Positions 45,536-53,965 of a stretch of DNA of 64,000 nucleotides are shown piece after piece. Where the stretch lies: assembly GCA_041191405.1 (NCBI GenBank), contig JBEEOW010000007.1, positions 62,001 through 126,000 on the forward strand, given 5' to 3'. The stretch is from JBEEOW01 sp041191405. GTDB lineage: Bacteria > Bacteroidota > Bacteroidia > Cytophagales > UBA9547. The notes under the pieces were generated by a model, which was not told where the DNA came from, did not search any database, and was given only the letters and a program-made list of their open reading frames with translations. Within the stretch, counting starts at the first letter, position 1. Every line of letters starts with the position of its first letter. The position numbers were made by a program, and so were the translations under genes.

Positions 45536-46753
45536 ATGAAAAAATCATTTATCATATTAATATCCTTTTGTATCAATAGTTTAAGTACTTTAGGGCAAAT
45601 GAATATTGATTTAATTCATGATTTAATGAAAAACGATTCAACACATTTTTTTGATTACTTTCTTCAAAACAATTCCAAACATAGAATCCAAATTGAATAC
45701 ACCCAAATTGACTATGACACATTAACTAACAAACCTATATTTTCTGATTATCAATATAATAGTAATAATGAATTGTATTTTTTCCCTGCAAGTTTAAGTA
45801 AATTATTACTAGCAGTTTTTACACTCGAGCAATTAAATAAACACAACTTACCCATCAACACAAAATTTTGTTACACTAAAGACTCATTGTTGTTATTTAA
45901 AGATTCTCTAAGTTTTGCCAATATTCCTTCAGTTGAACATATCATTGAAAAAGCTTTGATATTAAGTGATAATCCATCTGCAAATATATTGTACGACATT
46001 GCAGGTTTTGATTATATTCAATTAAGAATGAAAGAATTAGGCTTAAATGATAGTAGAATTATAAATCGTTTTGCTAAACCTGATACGAATAAATCTAGAA
46101 TAAATAATTCTTATATTTTGATTCAAGACAATTCTAAATTTATTGTAAATGAACACCTTAGTAAATATAAAATTGTAAAATTACCTTTTGATGCAAAAGT
46201 AGGTAAAGCATACCTTGAATCGGGTAAATTGATAAACAAACCGATGGATTTTGCTTTTGATAATTACCTATCATTGGCTGATATTCATGATTTTTTAAGA
46301 AGAATAATGTTGTATTCATCACAAAATAATAGTTTATTAATTAATGACGAACAACTTACTTTTTTACAAAAAACTCTTTGTTCTTATCCCAAAGAATGCA
46401 AAGCTGGTAATTTCAAAAAAGAAAATGGTTACAATGATGCATGTAGAAAATACATTATGTATGGCACTACTTTAGAGCCCGACTCTAACCTGAGAATCTA
46501 TAACAAAGTAGGTTTGGCTTATGGTTTTGCTAGCGACGTAGCTTATATCTATGACTTTAAAAATAATATTGATTTTATGTTATCTGCTACAATTTATGTA
46601 AATGATAACCAAATATTGAATGACGGAAAATATGAATATGAAAAAATAGCATTTCCATTTTTTAAAAACTTAGGAAGAATTATATTTCAATACGAACTTA
46701 AAAGAAAAAGAATGGGCAAAAAAATTGCCCAACCACCTGTTCCTAATAAATAA
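45536..46753 (+). CDS. Secreted serine hydrolase (beta-lactamase class A-like fold)
   Basis: 405 residues with a signal peptide (ends at STLGQ). The active-site elements of class A beta-lactamase-like proteins are visible: PASLSKL (S86, K89), LSDNPSAN (S144-D145-N146, the SDN loop) and YNKVGLAYGF (KVG for KTG). It lacks a clear Omega-loop Glu motif (ExxLN), so it is probably a transpeptidase- or esterase-like hydrolase rather than an antibiotic-resistance enzyme. Its last 11 bases overlap the end of the convergent subtilase gene. Confidence 0.8.
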   Translation: MKKSFIILISFCINSLSTLGQMNIDLIHDLMKNDSTHFFDYFLQNNSKHRIQIEYTQIDYDTLTNKPIFSDYQYNSNNELYFFPASLSKLLLAVFTLEQLNKHNLPINTKFCYTKDSLLLFKDSLSFANIPSVEHIIEKALILSDNPSANILYDIAGFDYIQLRMKELGLNDSRIINRFAKPDTNKSRINNSYILIQDNSKFIVNEHLSKYKIVKLPFDAKVGKAYLESGKLINKPMDFAFDNYLSLADIHDFLRRIMLYSSQNNSLLINDEQLTFLQKTLCSYPKECKAGNFKKENGYNDACRKYIMYGTTLEPDSNLRIYNKVGLAYGFASDVAYIYDFKNNIDFMLSATIYVNDNQILNDGKYEYEKIAFPFFKNLGRIIFQYELKRKRMGKKIAQPPVPNK

Positions 46754-48359
46754 TTGCTTTACTTACAGCTGTTCCTTTAGCTGTTTTTACCTGTAAAATA
46801 TATAATCCTTTAGCTTTATTTGTTAGAGTAATTATAGATGAGTTGCTACTTATATAATCTCTATCAATAACATTTCCATAAATATCAATTATTTGATACT
46901 CAAAGTTTGATTCTGAAATCAAATCAACATACCAAGCTTTAGTATCATAATTGTAGTATGTTCTTATTGTTGATAATGTATCGTCCAAAATACTTGTTAA
47001 TATTTTTTTCATTCTAGAATAATGTGGTACTCCATTTCCATAATTATTATTTGGACTATCATATTTATCTCCTGAGCGAATTATTAAATCTTTCATTTCC
47101 GAAGCCTTTAAATATGGATATTCGCTCCAAAATGCAGTTGCCAAAGCCGATACCATTGGACAAGCGAATGAAGTTCCATTTGACCTAAATGACCCACTAC
47201 TTGAAGCAACATATACATTCACTCCTGGTCCACAAACATCAGGTTTTATTCTTCCATCCGAACTAGGACCTCGAGAACTAAAGCTACCAATTTCATTATT
47301 TACATCAACTGCACCTACAGCAATCACATCGGGCGAATCAGCTGGTGTACAAATTTTGCCCCAAGTTCTTGCACCTTCATTACCTGCTGAAACAATAACC
47401 AAAATCCCTTTTTTATAGGCAATTGAAGCTCCTTTAGAAATAAATGAAGTAGCTCCATTCATATCTGCATAAGTATAATCAAGTAATGAATTATCAAATG
47501 TATTATATCCTAATGAGGTAGATATTAAATCAACGCCTGCACTATCAGCTACTTCAGCAGCTTGAATCCAATTTATTTCTTCTAACTTACTTTCATTAGG
47601 TATATCCTCAGTTTTCAAAAGAATATATTTAGCATCATAAGCTCCAGCAACAAAAGTACCCGGAGTATTTGATGCTAAAAGTGAAAGTACATTGGTACCA
47701 TGAGCATCCTCTTCATAAACTGAAGTTTTTTTCTTCACAAAATCGTAGGTAAAAAGTATGTTATTATTTGTAAATGAATAATTCAAATAGGACATTACAT
47801 TGGCATTACTAAATCCTCCATCAAAAACACCAACTATTATATTTTGACCTGTAAAACCATTTGAATTTGCCACATCAATACCTAACATTTGGTTTTGTTC
47901 TTTAAGATTTCCAAAGTCTACAGCCTGAATATCATGCTTTTTTGAAACCCTATTTAGTTGACCATTATTTACATTTGCTTCTCTACTTAAAATTGCATTA
48001 TTTGAAATAAATCCGAGCTTTAATATTGAATTATGTTGATTTTCATCTGTTTTAATAACAACTGCATTTAACCATTTTGATTTTGAGTGTATGGTATAAC
48101 CTAAATTTACCAATGAATCTAAATATATTTTGGATATTGGTAAATCTAGAGAATCAATACTTACATTATTTTTAACTCTTCTATCAATAGATTTTTGATT
48201 CAAAAACTCAAGAGGATTATTTATCTGAGCTGTTGTTCCTTTTTTATTTTTTAAAAAATATATTTTAAATGTTGGTGTACTTGAAATGTTAGCATTTGAT
48301 ATTCCTATATTTAATGTTAAAATACAAGTTATTAGCAATCTAATTTTATTCTTTACCAT
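46743..48359 (-). CDS. Subtilisin-like serine peptidase with T9SS sorting tail
   Basis: 538 residues: signal peptide (about 1-23), inhibitor-like prodomain (about 30-145), peptidase S8 domain (about 160-445) with Asp180 (VFDGG), His220 (DAHGTNV), oxyanion Asn327 (SAGNEG) and Ser397 (NGTSFACPM), then a short beta domain ending in a type A C-terminal sorting signal (GLYILQVKTAKGTAVSKAIIY pattern: G-x-Y ... V ... G ... K at the end). It should be exported by the type IX system and attached to or released from the cell surface. Its start overlaps the upstream lipoprotein gene by 14 bases. Confidence 0.9.
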   Translation of the reverse strand: MVKNKIRLLITCILTLNIGISNANISSTPTFKIYFLKNKKGTTAQINNPLEFLNQKSIDRRVKNNVSIDSLDLPISKIYLDSLVNLGYTIHSKSKWLNAVVIKTDENQHNSILKLGFISNNAILSREANVNNGQLNRVSKKHDIQAVDFGNLKEQNQMLGIDVANSNGFTGQNIIVGVFDGGFSNANVMSYLNYSFTNNNILFTYDFVKKKTSVYEEDAHGTNVLSLLASNTPGTFVAGAYDAKYILLKTEDIPNESKLEEINWIQAAEVADSAGVDLISTSLGYNTFDNSLLDYTYADMNGATSFISKGASIAYKKGILVIVSAGNEGARTWGKICTPADSPDVIAVGAVDVNNEIGSFSSRGPSSDGRIKPDVCGPGVNVYVASSSGSFRSNGTSFACPMVSALATAFWSEYPYLKASEMKDLIIRSGDKYDSPNNNYGNGVPHYSRMKKILTSILDDTLSTIRTYYNYDTKAWYVDLISESNFEYQIIDIYGNVIDRDYISSNSSIITLTNKAKGLYILQVKTAKGTAVSKAIIY

Positions 48360-49053
48360 AAGAACTGATTTTTTGAATTAATCTTCTTCCTGTACTTATT
48401 TTAAATTTACCAATTTGACCAGTTGTTTGATCGTAGGTATAAATTTGATATTCTTTATATATTAAACCAACATTTTTTCCATAAACCTCTGTTCTATAAT
48501 CTCTAGCAGTTAAATCTATTGGTAATGAATCGTGTTGAACTACAGTTACAGTTGGCGAAAATACAGTGTCTTGTACAAAAAATCTATTGCCTTTGTTTCT
48601 ATACTCATATTTATCTTCACCCCTATTATTCAATACATTACCATTCCATTTAATTGTATTTGCAATTGGAAATGATAATTTAGTAAATTTTTCATTGTTT
48701 TCGGTTTTTACAAAATTTGAAGCACTTTTATATGCATACCAAGTACTGTCATATACAAAAGGTTTTGTAATATCAGTTCGCTTGTAACGAATTAATTTAT
48801 AATTAATTGGCAAATTTACACCTGCATAAACAGTGTCTTCAATTTTTTCTTTTAATTGATAGTTTAATGTGTCAATTTTTCCATTTATGTTAAAAACATA
48901 TTCATTTACATCATATATTATAAAATTACCAACTTGTAATGGCATATATAATTGATCATCTTCACTAGGTTTTACATTTTCATTTGAATCAGTACATGAA
49001 AATAAAAATATAGCGTTAATAAGTATGGAAATTTTAATAAAATACTTTAACAT
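48346..49053 (-). CDS. Lipoprotein of unknown function
   Basis: 235 residues; lipobox FLFSC after a hydrophobic N-terminus, then an acidic linker and a beta-rich domain (YMPLQVGNFIIYDVNEYVF, YKLIRYKRTD, STWYAYKSASNF). It resembles the many Bacteroidota surface lipoproteins without assigned function. It begins 12 bases after the mnmA stop and overlaps the subtilase start, so the three genes are one transcription unit. A role as subtilase partner is only inferred from position. Confidence 0.7.
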   Translation of the reverse strand: MLKYFIKISILINAIFLFSCTDSNENVKPSEDDQLYMPLQVGNFIIYDVNEYVFNINGKIDTLNYQLKEKIEDTVYAGVNLPINYKLIRYKRTDITKPFVYDSTWYAYKSASNFVKTENNEKFTKLSFPIANTIKWNGNVLNNRGEDKYEYRNKGNRFFVQDTVFSPTVTVVQHDSLPIDLTARDYRTEVYGKNVGLIYKEYQIYTYDQTTGQIGKFKISTGRRLIQKISSYGKE

Positions 49054-49065
49054 AAATACATCAAA

Positions 49066-50178
49066 TTATTGATTATCAATCACAAAACCTTTTTCAATCC
49101 AGCCTCCGCCAATTACATCATTTCCTTCATAGAAAACCGCTGCCTGACCAGGAGTTATTGCATTTACATTCATATTGAATTCAACCTTCATTTGATCTCC
49201 AATTTGTGTAATTTTAGCAGGAGCTCCATCATCGTTATAACGTATTTTGGTAACTGAATCTTTTACAACATCATGTAAATTTGCATACTTAATCATGTTT
49301 AGTTTATTTACCCAAACACCATTTTTAGCTAAATCTTCAATTTTACCTAATACAACCCTATTAGTATCTTTTTGAATATCAACTACAAATGCAGGAAAAC
49401 CTAAAGCTATTCCTAATCCTTTACGTTGCCCAATGGTATAAAATGGATAACCTTCGTGGGTTCCTACAACAGTTCCATCAGTAAGTACAAATTCGCCACC
49501 TGCTACTTGCTCACTCAAACCAGGAACTCTTCTTTTTAGGAAACCTCTATAATCGTTATCAGGAATAAAGCAAATTTCGTAACTCTCAGGTTTGTTTACT
49601 AAGTCAACAAAACCTCTCTCAAGAGCCATAGCTCTAATTTCTGATTTATGTAAATTACCTAATGGCAAAATTGTTCTACTGAAACTTTCTTGTGAAACAC
49701 CCCAAAGTGCATAGGATTGGTCTTTATTTTCGTCAATACCTTTACTTAATACATAACGGTCGTTTTCCTTACGGATATTTGCATAATGCCCTGTTGCTAT
49801 CCAATCACAACCAAGTTTATCTGCTCTTCTTAACAATGCATCCCACTTAATATGGGTATTACACATTACACAAGGGTTTGGGGTACGCCCTGCAATATAT
49901 TCATCTGTAAAATAATCTATTACACTATCACCAAAATCTTCCCTAATATCAAGTATATAGTGAGGAAAACCTAGTCCAACAGCAATATTACGAGCATCAT
50001 TGATAGAATCTAAACTACAGCACCCAGTTTCCTTCTTACTAGCACCAGCCCCAGCGTAATCCCATGTTTTCATGGTCATACCAATTACCTCATACCCTTG
50101 CTCGTGAAGCATAACTGCTGCCACCGAACTATCAATACCGCCACTCATGGCTACCAATACTCTACCTTTTTTGCTCAT
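49066..50178 (-). CDS. mnmA: tRNA-specific 2-thiouridylase
   Basis: Adds sulphur to U34 of tRNAs for Lys, Glu and Gln. The 370 residues begin with the PP-loop VAMSGGIDSSVAA and carry the catalytic cysteines in TPNPCVMCN and YEICFIPD, plus the C-terminal beta barrel. The length and motifs are canonical. It is the first gene of a unit with a lipoprotein and the T9SS subtilase, an unusual coupling. Its promoter region is shared with the divergent TrpF-like gene. Confidence 0.97.
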   Translation of the reverse strand: MSKKGRVLVAMSGGIDSSVAAVMLHEQGYEVIGMTMKTWDYAGAGASKKETGCCSLDSINDARNIAVGLGFPHYILDIREDFGDSVIDYFTDEYIAGRTPNPCVMCNTHIKWDALLRRADKLGCDWIATGHYANIRKENDRYVLSKGIDENKDQSYALWGVSQESFSRTILPLGNLHKSEIRAMALERGFVDLVNKPESYEICFIPDNDYRGFLKRRVPGLSEQVAGGEFVLTDGTVVGTHEGYPFYTIGQRKGLGIALGFPAFVVDIQKDTNRVVLGKIEDLAKNGVWVNKLNMIKYANLHDVVKDSVTKIRYNDDGAPAKITQIGDQMKVEFNMNVNAITPGQAAVFYEGNDVIGGGWIEKGFVIDNQ

Positions 50179-50238
50179 AATCAGATACTCTTGTACTATG
50201 CAGTGAAATATTTTAAAAAGTACATAGCATTTTCTTTA

Positions 50239-50276
50239 CAAAAATAATTATATTTCGTTAAGATTAAGTTACTTTG
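50239..50276. promoter_or_regulatory. Divergent promoter elements, mnmA / TrpF-like gene
   Basis: Minus strand: TATTTTTG at 50239-50246 for mnmA. Plus strand: TTACTTTG at 50269-50276 for the TrpF-like gene. The plus element overlaps an in-frame TTG (50274), so the true start is more likely ATG 50301. Confidence 0.45.
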
Positions 50277-50300
50277 CCAAGTATATATCAAAATATTAAT

Positions 50301-50906
50301 ATGCAATTAAAAACATTAACTAAAGTAGGCTCTATAAGCAACCTAAGCGATGCACGTTATTGTGCTGGTATGGGTGTAGATATGATTGGTTTTAGCTTAG
50401 ATGAAGACGACGAGCATTACATTTCACCAACTGAAATTCAAGCAATTAGTTCGTGGTTGGCTGGTGTTAAATTAGTTGGAGAAACCAAACACTTTGATAT
50501 TGACAAAATCAATGATGCTATCAATACTTTAGGTTTAGATTATATTCAGTTTGACAACGCACATAATTTTGATAAATATCAATTTATTGCCAAACCAATT
50601 ATTCAAAAAGTATATGTACTTGATGCCAATGTACTTCACTTGTATCTAGGTAAAGTTGATTATATTTTATTTGAAAGCAAGAAAACTGACTTCGATTTAT
50701 TGAAAGTGAGAGAGCAATTAAAAGCATTCTCAAGCTTATACCCTATTTTGGTTGGTTCAGGTATTACAGCCGACAATATTTTAACAATAATTGATGAATG
50801 TAATATCAAAGGAATTGGTTTAAAAGGTGGAAAAGAAGAACGTCCTGGTTTTAAAGACTTTGACGAACTAGCTGAAATTTTCGAAAAACTTAGTGAAGAA
50901 GAATAG
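50301..50906 (+). CDS. TrpF-like beta/alpha-barrel protein, probably not a standard PRA isomerase
   Basis: 201 residues with the pattern of phosphoribosylanthranilate isomerase: an N-terminal TKVGSISNLSDARYCAGMGVDMIGF aligned with the family's 'VKICGIT..DA..A...GAD.IGF', and a C-terminal GIGLKGGKEERPGFKDF aligned with the phosphate-binding 'GVDVSSGVE..PG.KD'. But the catalytic Cys of KICG is Gly here, and the catalytic Asp region with the GGTG loop is replaced by LFESKKTDFD. No trp genes are adjacent. It may bind a phosphosugar without TrpF activity. I start at ATG 50301 because the upstream TTG lies inside the promoter. Confidence 0.7.
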   Translation: MQLKTLTKVGSISNLSDARYCAGMGVDMIGFSLDEDDEHYISPTEIQAISSWLAGVKLVGETKHFDIDKINDAINTLGLDYIQFDNAHNFDKYQFIAKPIIQKVYVLDANVLHLYLGKVDYILFESKKTDFDLLKVREQLKAFSSLYPILVGSGITADNILTIIDECNIKGIGLKGGKEERPGFKDFDELAEIFEKLSEEE

Positions 50907-50935
50907 AAAAGTTTAGCTTATAGTTTAAAGAGTTT

Positions 50936-50967
50936 ATGCCGATAAAGAAATTTGTCGGCATTTTTTT
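50936..50967 (+). terminator. Terminator of the TrpF-like gene
   Basis: Stem ATGCCGA/TCGGCAT (50936-50942 with 50955-50961), 12-base loop, T tail. Confidence 0.8.
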
Positions 50968-51060
50968 ATAAAAAAATTTGCAAAAAATTCAATGAAAGCA
51001 AAATTTTTAGTTCAGCAAATGATTTACAAGTTTAATACAAAATTTTGAGATTGTGGTGGT

Positions 51061-51522
51061 TTAATTTCTAAACAAAGGTCTGCTAATTAATGGAGAAAAT
51101 GACCAAGGAATTGAAGTCAAAATCAAGAGTAAACCAATTAAATAATACCAAAACATAGTTTTAAACTTCTGATTATCATCAATTATTCGCTTAACTTTTA
51201 TTGAACCAATTGTAATAATTACAACTGCCAAAATCATCACAAAAATATGTTCCATACCAAAAAATCTAATTTCACGAAGATGAATTGCATGTATAAAATC
51301 TTGGTAAAAGTATTTAACCAAAGGACTTAATGAATATAACATTAAACCTAAAATCAATTGAATATGTAATATAGTAGCTGTAAGATGCCTTAATAAATTA
51401 TCATTTTTAGTGAAGTTTAACTGATTTTTCCAACCAAAATATGATTTATAAATAGCTAATAATAAACTTATTAAAACTACCCAACGCCAATATGAATGTA
51501 TAATTAAAAGGGTATGGTACAT
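51061..51522 (-). CDS. Four-helix membrane protein with conserved histidines
   Basis: 153 residues with about four membrane segments. His and Trp residues at the membrane borders (LLIIHSYWRW, ATILHIQL, FFGMEHIF) resemble those of a small Bacteroidota family often labelled cytochrome B-like; haem binding is possible but not shown. It is 14 bases downstream of the lipoprotein gene 51537-52130 on the same strand, so the two are probably cotranscribed. Confidence 0.6.
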   Translation of the reverse strand: MYHTLLIIHSYWRWVVLISLLLAIYKSYFGWKNQLNFTKNDNLLRHLTATILHIQLILGLMLYSLSPLVKYFYQDFIHAIHLREIRFFGMEHIFVMILAVVIITIGSIKVKRIIDDNQKFKTMFWYYLIGLLLILTSIPWSFSPLISRPLFRN

Positions 51523-51536
51523 AGGTTTATAAACGA

Positions 51537-52130
51537 TTACAACAGTTCAATACCATATTCAATTCGATCATATTGATGTTCTTTTTTTGCTAAGATTAAT
51601 TCTAGTCTTTCTTTATAATTTGAATTAATCAATTCATATTTACCCTTTTCTATTATTTTTTGTCTAATATTTGGATTATTAAGTAAATCAATTTTTGTTA
51701 AAGAGTTTAACAATTTTGGAATATCATCTTTATTTTCTAAATGAAAAATTATAGTAACCCCAAATGAAATAATTTTATTATTGCAAGTTTTAATACCTAA
51801 ACTAGGTAATGTTTCTTCATCATTAAATTTAAAAATTAGTTGTTGTTCATGATTATGATAATATTCAAGTCCATTTTTATCAGGACCTGCATTATTGTCA
51901 GATATCAAATAACTCCAATTCCAATTAAGTTTTGATGTTGAATCATTAATTGATGAATTCAAATAGAGTTTCAAATTCTTGAAATCATAATTAATCTTAA
52001 TAAACTCATCACTCTTAACTGATAAACAAGTAATTGTGTTCTCTACTTTTTTCATTTTAGTAGAATTACATGCAAAAAATAAAATTAGAAAGTTAATAAA
52101 AATGAAAATAATAAATTTAGTTTTCACCAT
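51537..52130 (-). CDS. Lipoprotein of unknown function
   Basis: 197 residues; hydrophobic N-terminus IIFIFINFLILFFAC with a cysteine in a lipobox-like position, then a mostly beta-rich and lysine/asparagine-rich mature part (LNWNWSYLISD, LEYYHNHEQQLIFKF). No family recognised. Its start overlaps the 3' end of a small interrupted reading frame. It leads a two-gene unit with the membrane protein. Confidence 0.6.
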   Translation of the reverse strand: MVKTKFIIFIFINFLILFFACNSTKMKKVENTITCLSVKSDEFIKINYDFKNLKLYLNSSINDSTSKLNWNWSYLISDNNAGPDKNGLEYYHNHEQQLIFKFNDEETLPSLGIKTCNNKIISFGVTIIFHLENKDDIPKLLNSLTKIDLLNNPNIRQKIIEKGKYELINSNYKERLELILAKKEHQYDRIEYGIELL

Positions 52131-52251
52131 TTTGGTACATTTTTAAAATAGCAGCATTTAATCTATTTTCATTTTTCTTAGATGAAAGTTCTTACTCTGT
52201 TGCATCTACAGTTTTAAGTCGATTTTTTAAATTAATAATCTTTTTGCTCAT
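52117..52251 (-). pseudogene. Small gene interrupted by one in-frame TAA
   Basis: From ATG 52251 the frame codes MSKKIINLKNRLKTVDATE, then TAA at 52192-52194, then continues for 24 codons (ELSSKKNENRLNAAILKMYQ and four more residues) to TAA 52117. Both halves read as one small basic helical protein of about 43 residues, so a single nonsense change is the simplest view. The end overlaps the lipoprotein start by 14 bases. Confidence 0.5.
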
Positions 52252-52338
52252 AGTCTAATGAATAATTTCATTCAAAAAACAAATTTAACACAATATCTCA
52301 AAATACAAATAATCAAGTAACTAGCCTAAACAAATTAA

Positions 52339-52360
52339 ATTTTTAGGGTAATCTAAAAAT
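52339..52360. promoter_or_regulatory. Palindromic operator for DtxR-family regulator
   Basis: A perfect 8-bp inverted repeat ATTTTTAG-GGTAAT-CTAAAAAT. Its centre TTAGGGTAATCTAA is like the DtxR-box TTAGGTTAGCCTAA. It overlaps the -33 region of the dtxR-family promoter, and a GCCTAAA half-site lies 16 bases upstream (52324-52330). It suggests autoregulation of the whole metal-uptake operon. Confidence 0.6.
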
Positions 52361-52374
52361 ATTTTCTATATTTG
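52343..52374 (+). promoter_or_regulatory. Promoter of the metal-uptake operon
   Basis: TATATTTG (52367-52374) fits the -7 consensus. TTAG (52343-52346), 20 bases upstream, takes the -33 position and is inside the operator. The start codon follows 16 bases after the -7 element. Confidence 0.6.
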
Positions 52375-52390
52375 ATAAAATTTCAATTCA

Positions 52391-53050
52391 ATGCTTAGTT
52401 TTACCGAAGAAAACTACTTAAAAGCCATTTACCATTTGTCGAATAATGGTTCTAATGCTGTGTCAACCAACGCAATATCTGATATTTTATCTACAAAACC
52501 AGCTTCGGTGAGTGATATGCTTAAAAAGCTTTCACAAAAAAAGGTTATCAGTTACATTAAATACCAAGGTGTTAATATGACTGAAGAAGGTAGATTATTG
52601 GCGCTTAGAATTATTAGAAAACATCGTTTATGGGAAGTATTTTTGGTTAAACACTTGGGTTTTAATTGGGATCAAGTGCATGATGTTGCCGAAGAACTTG
52701 AACATATTAATTCAAGCTTATTGATAAAACGATTGGATGAATTTTTAGGCTTTCCTAAATTTGACCCACACGGCGACCCTATCCCGAGTGAAGATGGCGA
52801 AATGAGTCCGCTGTTTACAGTAAGTCTTGACACTTTAGATGCTGGTGTTGTGGCAGTTGTAACGAGTTTAAACGAAACATCTGGCGAGTTTTTAAGACAT
52901 CTTGACAAACTAGGCATAAATCTCGGTGTGAAAGTGAAAATTATGGACGTTTCTACTTTCGACAAATCCATAGAACTACATCTTAGTAGTGATAAAAATG
53001 TAATGATTTCGAATGAAGTTGCTAAAAATATAAACGTTTCAGCAGAATGA
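52391..53050 (+). CDS. DtxR/MntR-family metal-dependent transcriptional regulator
   Basis: 219 residues: N-terminal winged helix (about 1-63; FTEENYLKAIYHL, KPASVSDMLKKLSQKKVI), dimerisation and metal-binding domain (about 64-135; RKHRLWEVFLVKHLGF, E101-E102-L-E104-H105, and FDPHGDPIP with Asp125 in the place of the usual Cys) and an SH3-like FeoA domain (about 145-219). It should repress metal uptake when loaded with Mn(II) or Fe(II). Its stop overlaps the start of the binding-protein gene (ATGA), and a palindromic operator lies before it, which suggests control of its own operon. Confidence 0.92.
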   Translation: MLSFTEENYLKAIYHLSNNGSNAVSTNAISDILSTKPASVSDMLKKLSQKKVISYIKYQGVNMTEEGRLLALRIIRKHRLWEVFLVKHLGFNWDQVHDVAEELEHINSSLLIKRLDEFLGFPKFDPHGDPIPSEDGEMSPLFTVSLDTLDAGVVAVVTSLNETSGEFLRHLDKLGINLGVKVKIMDVSTFDKSIELHLSSDKNVMISNEVAKNINVSAE

Positions 53051-53964
53051 AAGCTTTACTTAAACAATCTGTATTTATATTATTGACTTCAAGCATTTTA
53101 TCATCTTGTAATTCAAGTAAAAAAGATGAAAATGATAAGTTAAAAATTGTTGTTTCTACAGGTATGATTGCTGATGCAGCCCAAAATATAGTTGGGAATC
53201 ATGCAGAAGTGAAAGCGCTAATGGGGCCAGGTGTTGACCCACATTTATACAAACCAACCCAAGGCGACATAACTCGATTAACAAGAGCGGATATTATTGT
53301 TCAAAATGGATTGCATTTAGAAGGTAAAATGGCAGATATGTTACATAAAATTGGTAGAAAAAAGCCAGTAATTGCCATGTCTGACGGATTAACAAACAGC
53401 GACTTACGTTTTATTGAAGGTAGAAATCCTGACCCACATATTTGGTTTAGTGTAAATAAATGGGCAAAAACGGTAGCTCATTTATCAAAAGAATTACAAA
53501 AACTAGATACCCTTCATGCCGCTGATTATGAACGAAATACAAAAAAATACCTACATCGTTTAGATTCACTTGATATTTGGGTAAAAACGCAAATTGCTTC
53601 TATTCCTGAATCACAGAGAGTTTTAATTACTGCACACGATGCATTTGGTTATTTTGGAGATAGTTACAACCTGAAAGTGAAAGGTTTACAAGGAATTTCT
53701 ACTGTATCGGAATTTGGTTTAAAGGATATCACCACATTGGTTGATTTTATTATCAAAAACAAAATTAAAGCGGTTTTTGTTGAATCCTCGGTTTCTTCAA
53801 GAGCAATTGAAGCAGTAGTGCAAGGCTGTGCTTCTAAAAATCATAAAATATTATTAGGTTCAACATTGTATTCAGATGCTATGGGAGCTGAAAATACACC
53901 CGAAGGCACCTATATTGGCATGGTTTCAAGTAATGTTAAAAACATAGTTAACGGTCTGAAATAA
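53047..53964 (+). CDS. Metal ABC transporter solute-binding lipoprotein (TroA/YtgA type)
   Basis: 305 residues with a lipoprotein signal (lipobox LSSC, C21). Cluster A-I fold with ligands H66 (GVDPHLY), H131 (DPHIW), H197 (TAHDAFGYFG) and D277 (LYSDAMG). The His-His-His-Asp set is that of TroA-like proteins, which bind Mn or Zn (iron in the chlamydial case); the long His-rich loop of ZnuA is absent. It captures the metal at the outer face of the inner membrane for the ATPase and permeases encoded next. Confidence 0.92.
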   Translation: MKALLKQSVFILLTSSILSSCNSSKKDENDKLKIVVSTGMIADAAQNIVGNHAEVKALMGPGVDPHLYKPTQGDITRLTRADIIVQNGLHLEGKMADMLHKIGRKKPVIAMSDGLTNSDLRFIEGRNPDPHIWFSVNKWAKTVAHLSKELQKLDTLHAADYERNTKKYLHRLDSLDIWVKTQIASIPESQRVLITAHDAFGYFGDSYNLKVKGLQGISTVSEFGLKDITTLVDFIIKNKIKAVFVESSVSSRAIEAVVQGCASKNHKILLGSTLYSDAMGAENTPEGTYIGMVSSNVKNIVNGLK

Positions 53965-53965
53965 A

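Noticed and set aside
45536..46753. Beta-lactam resistance gene
   Set aside because: The serine, SDN and KxG elements are those of the fold, but the Glu-containing Omega-loop motif is not evident, so resistance is not supported.
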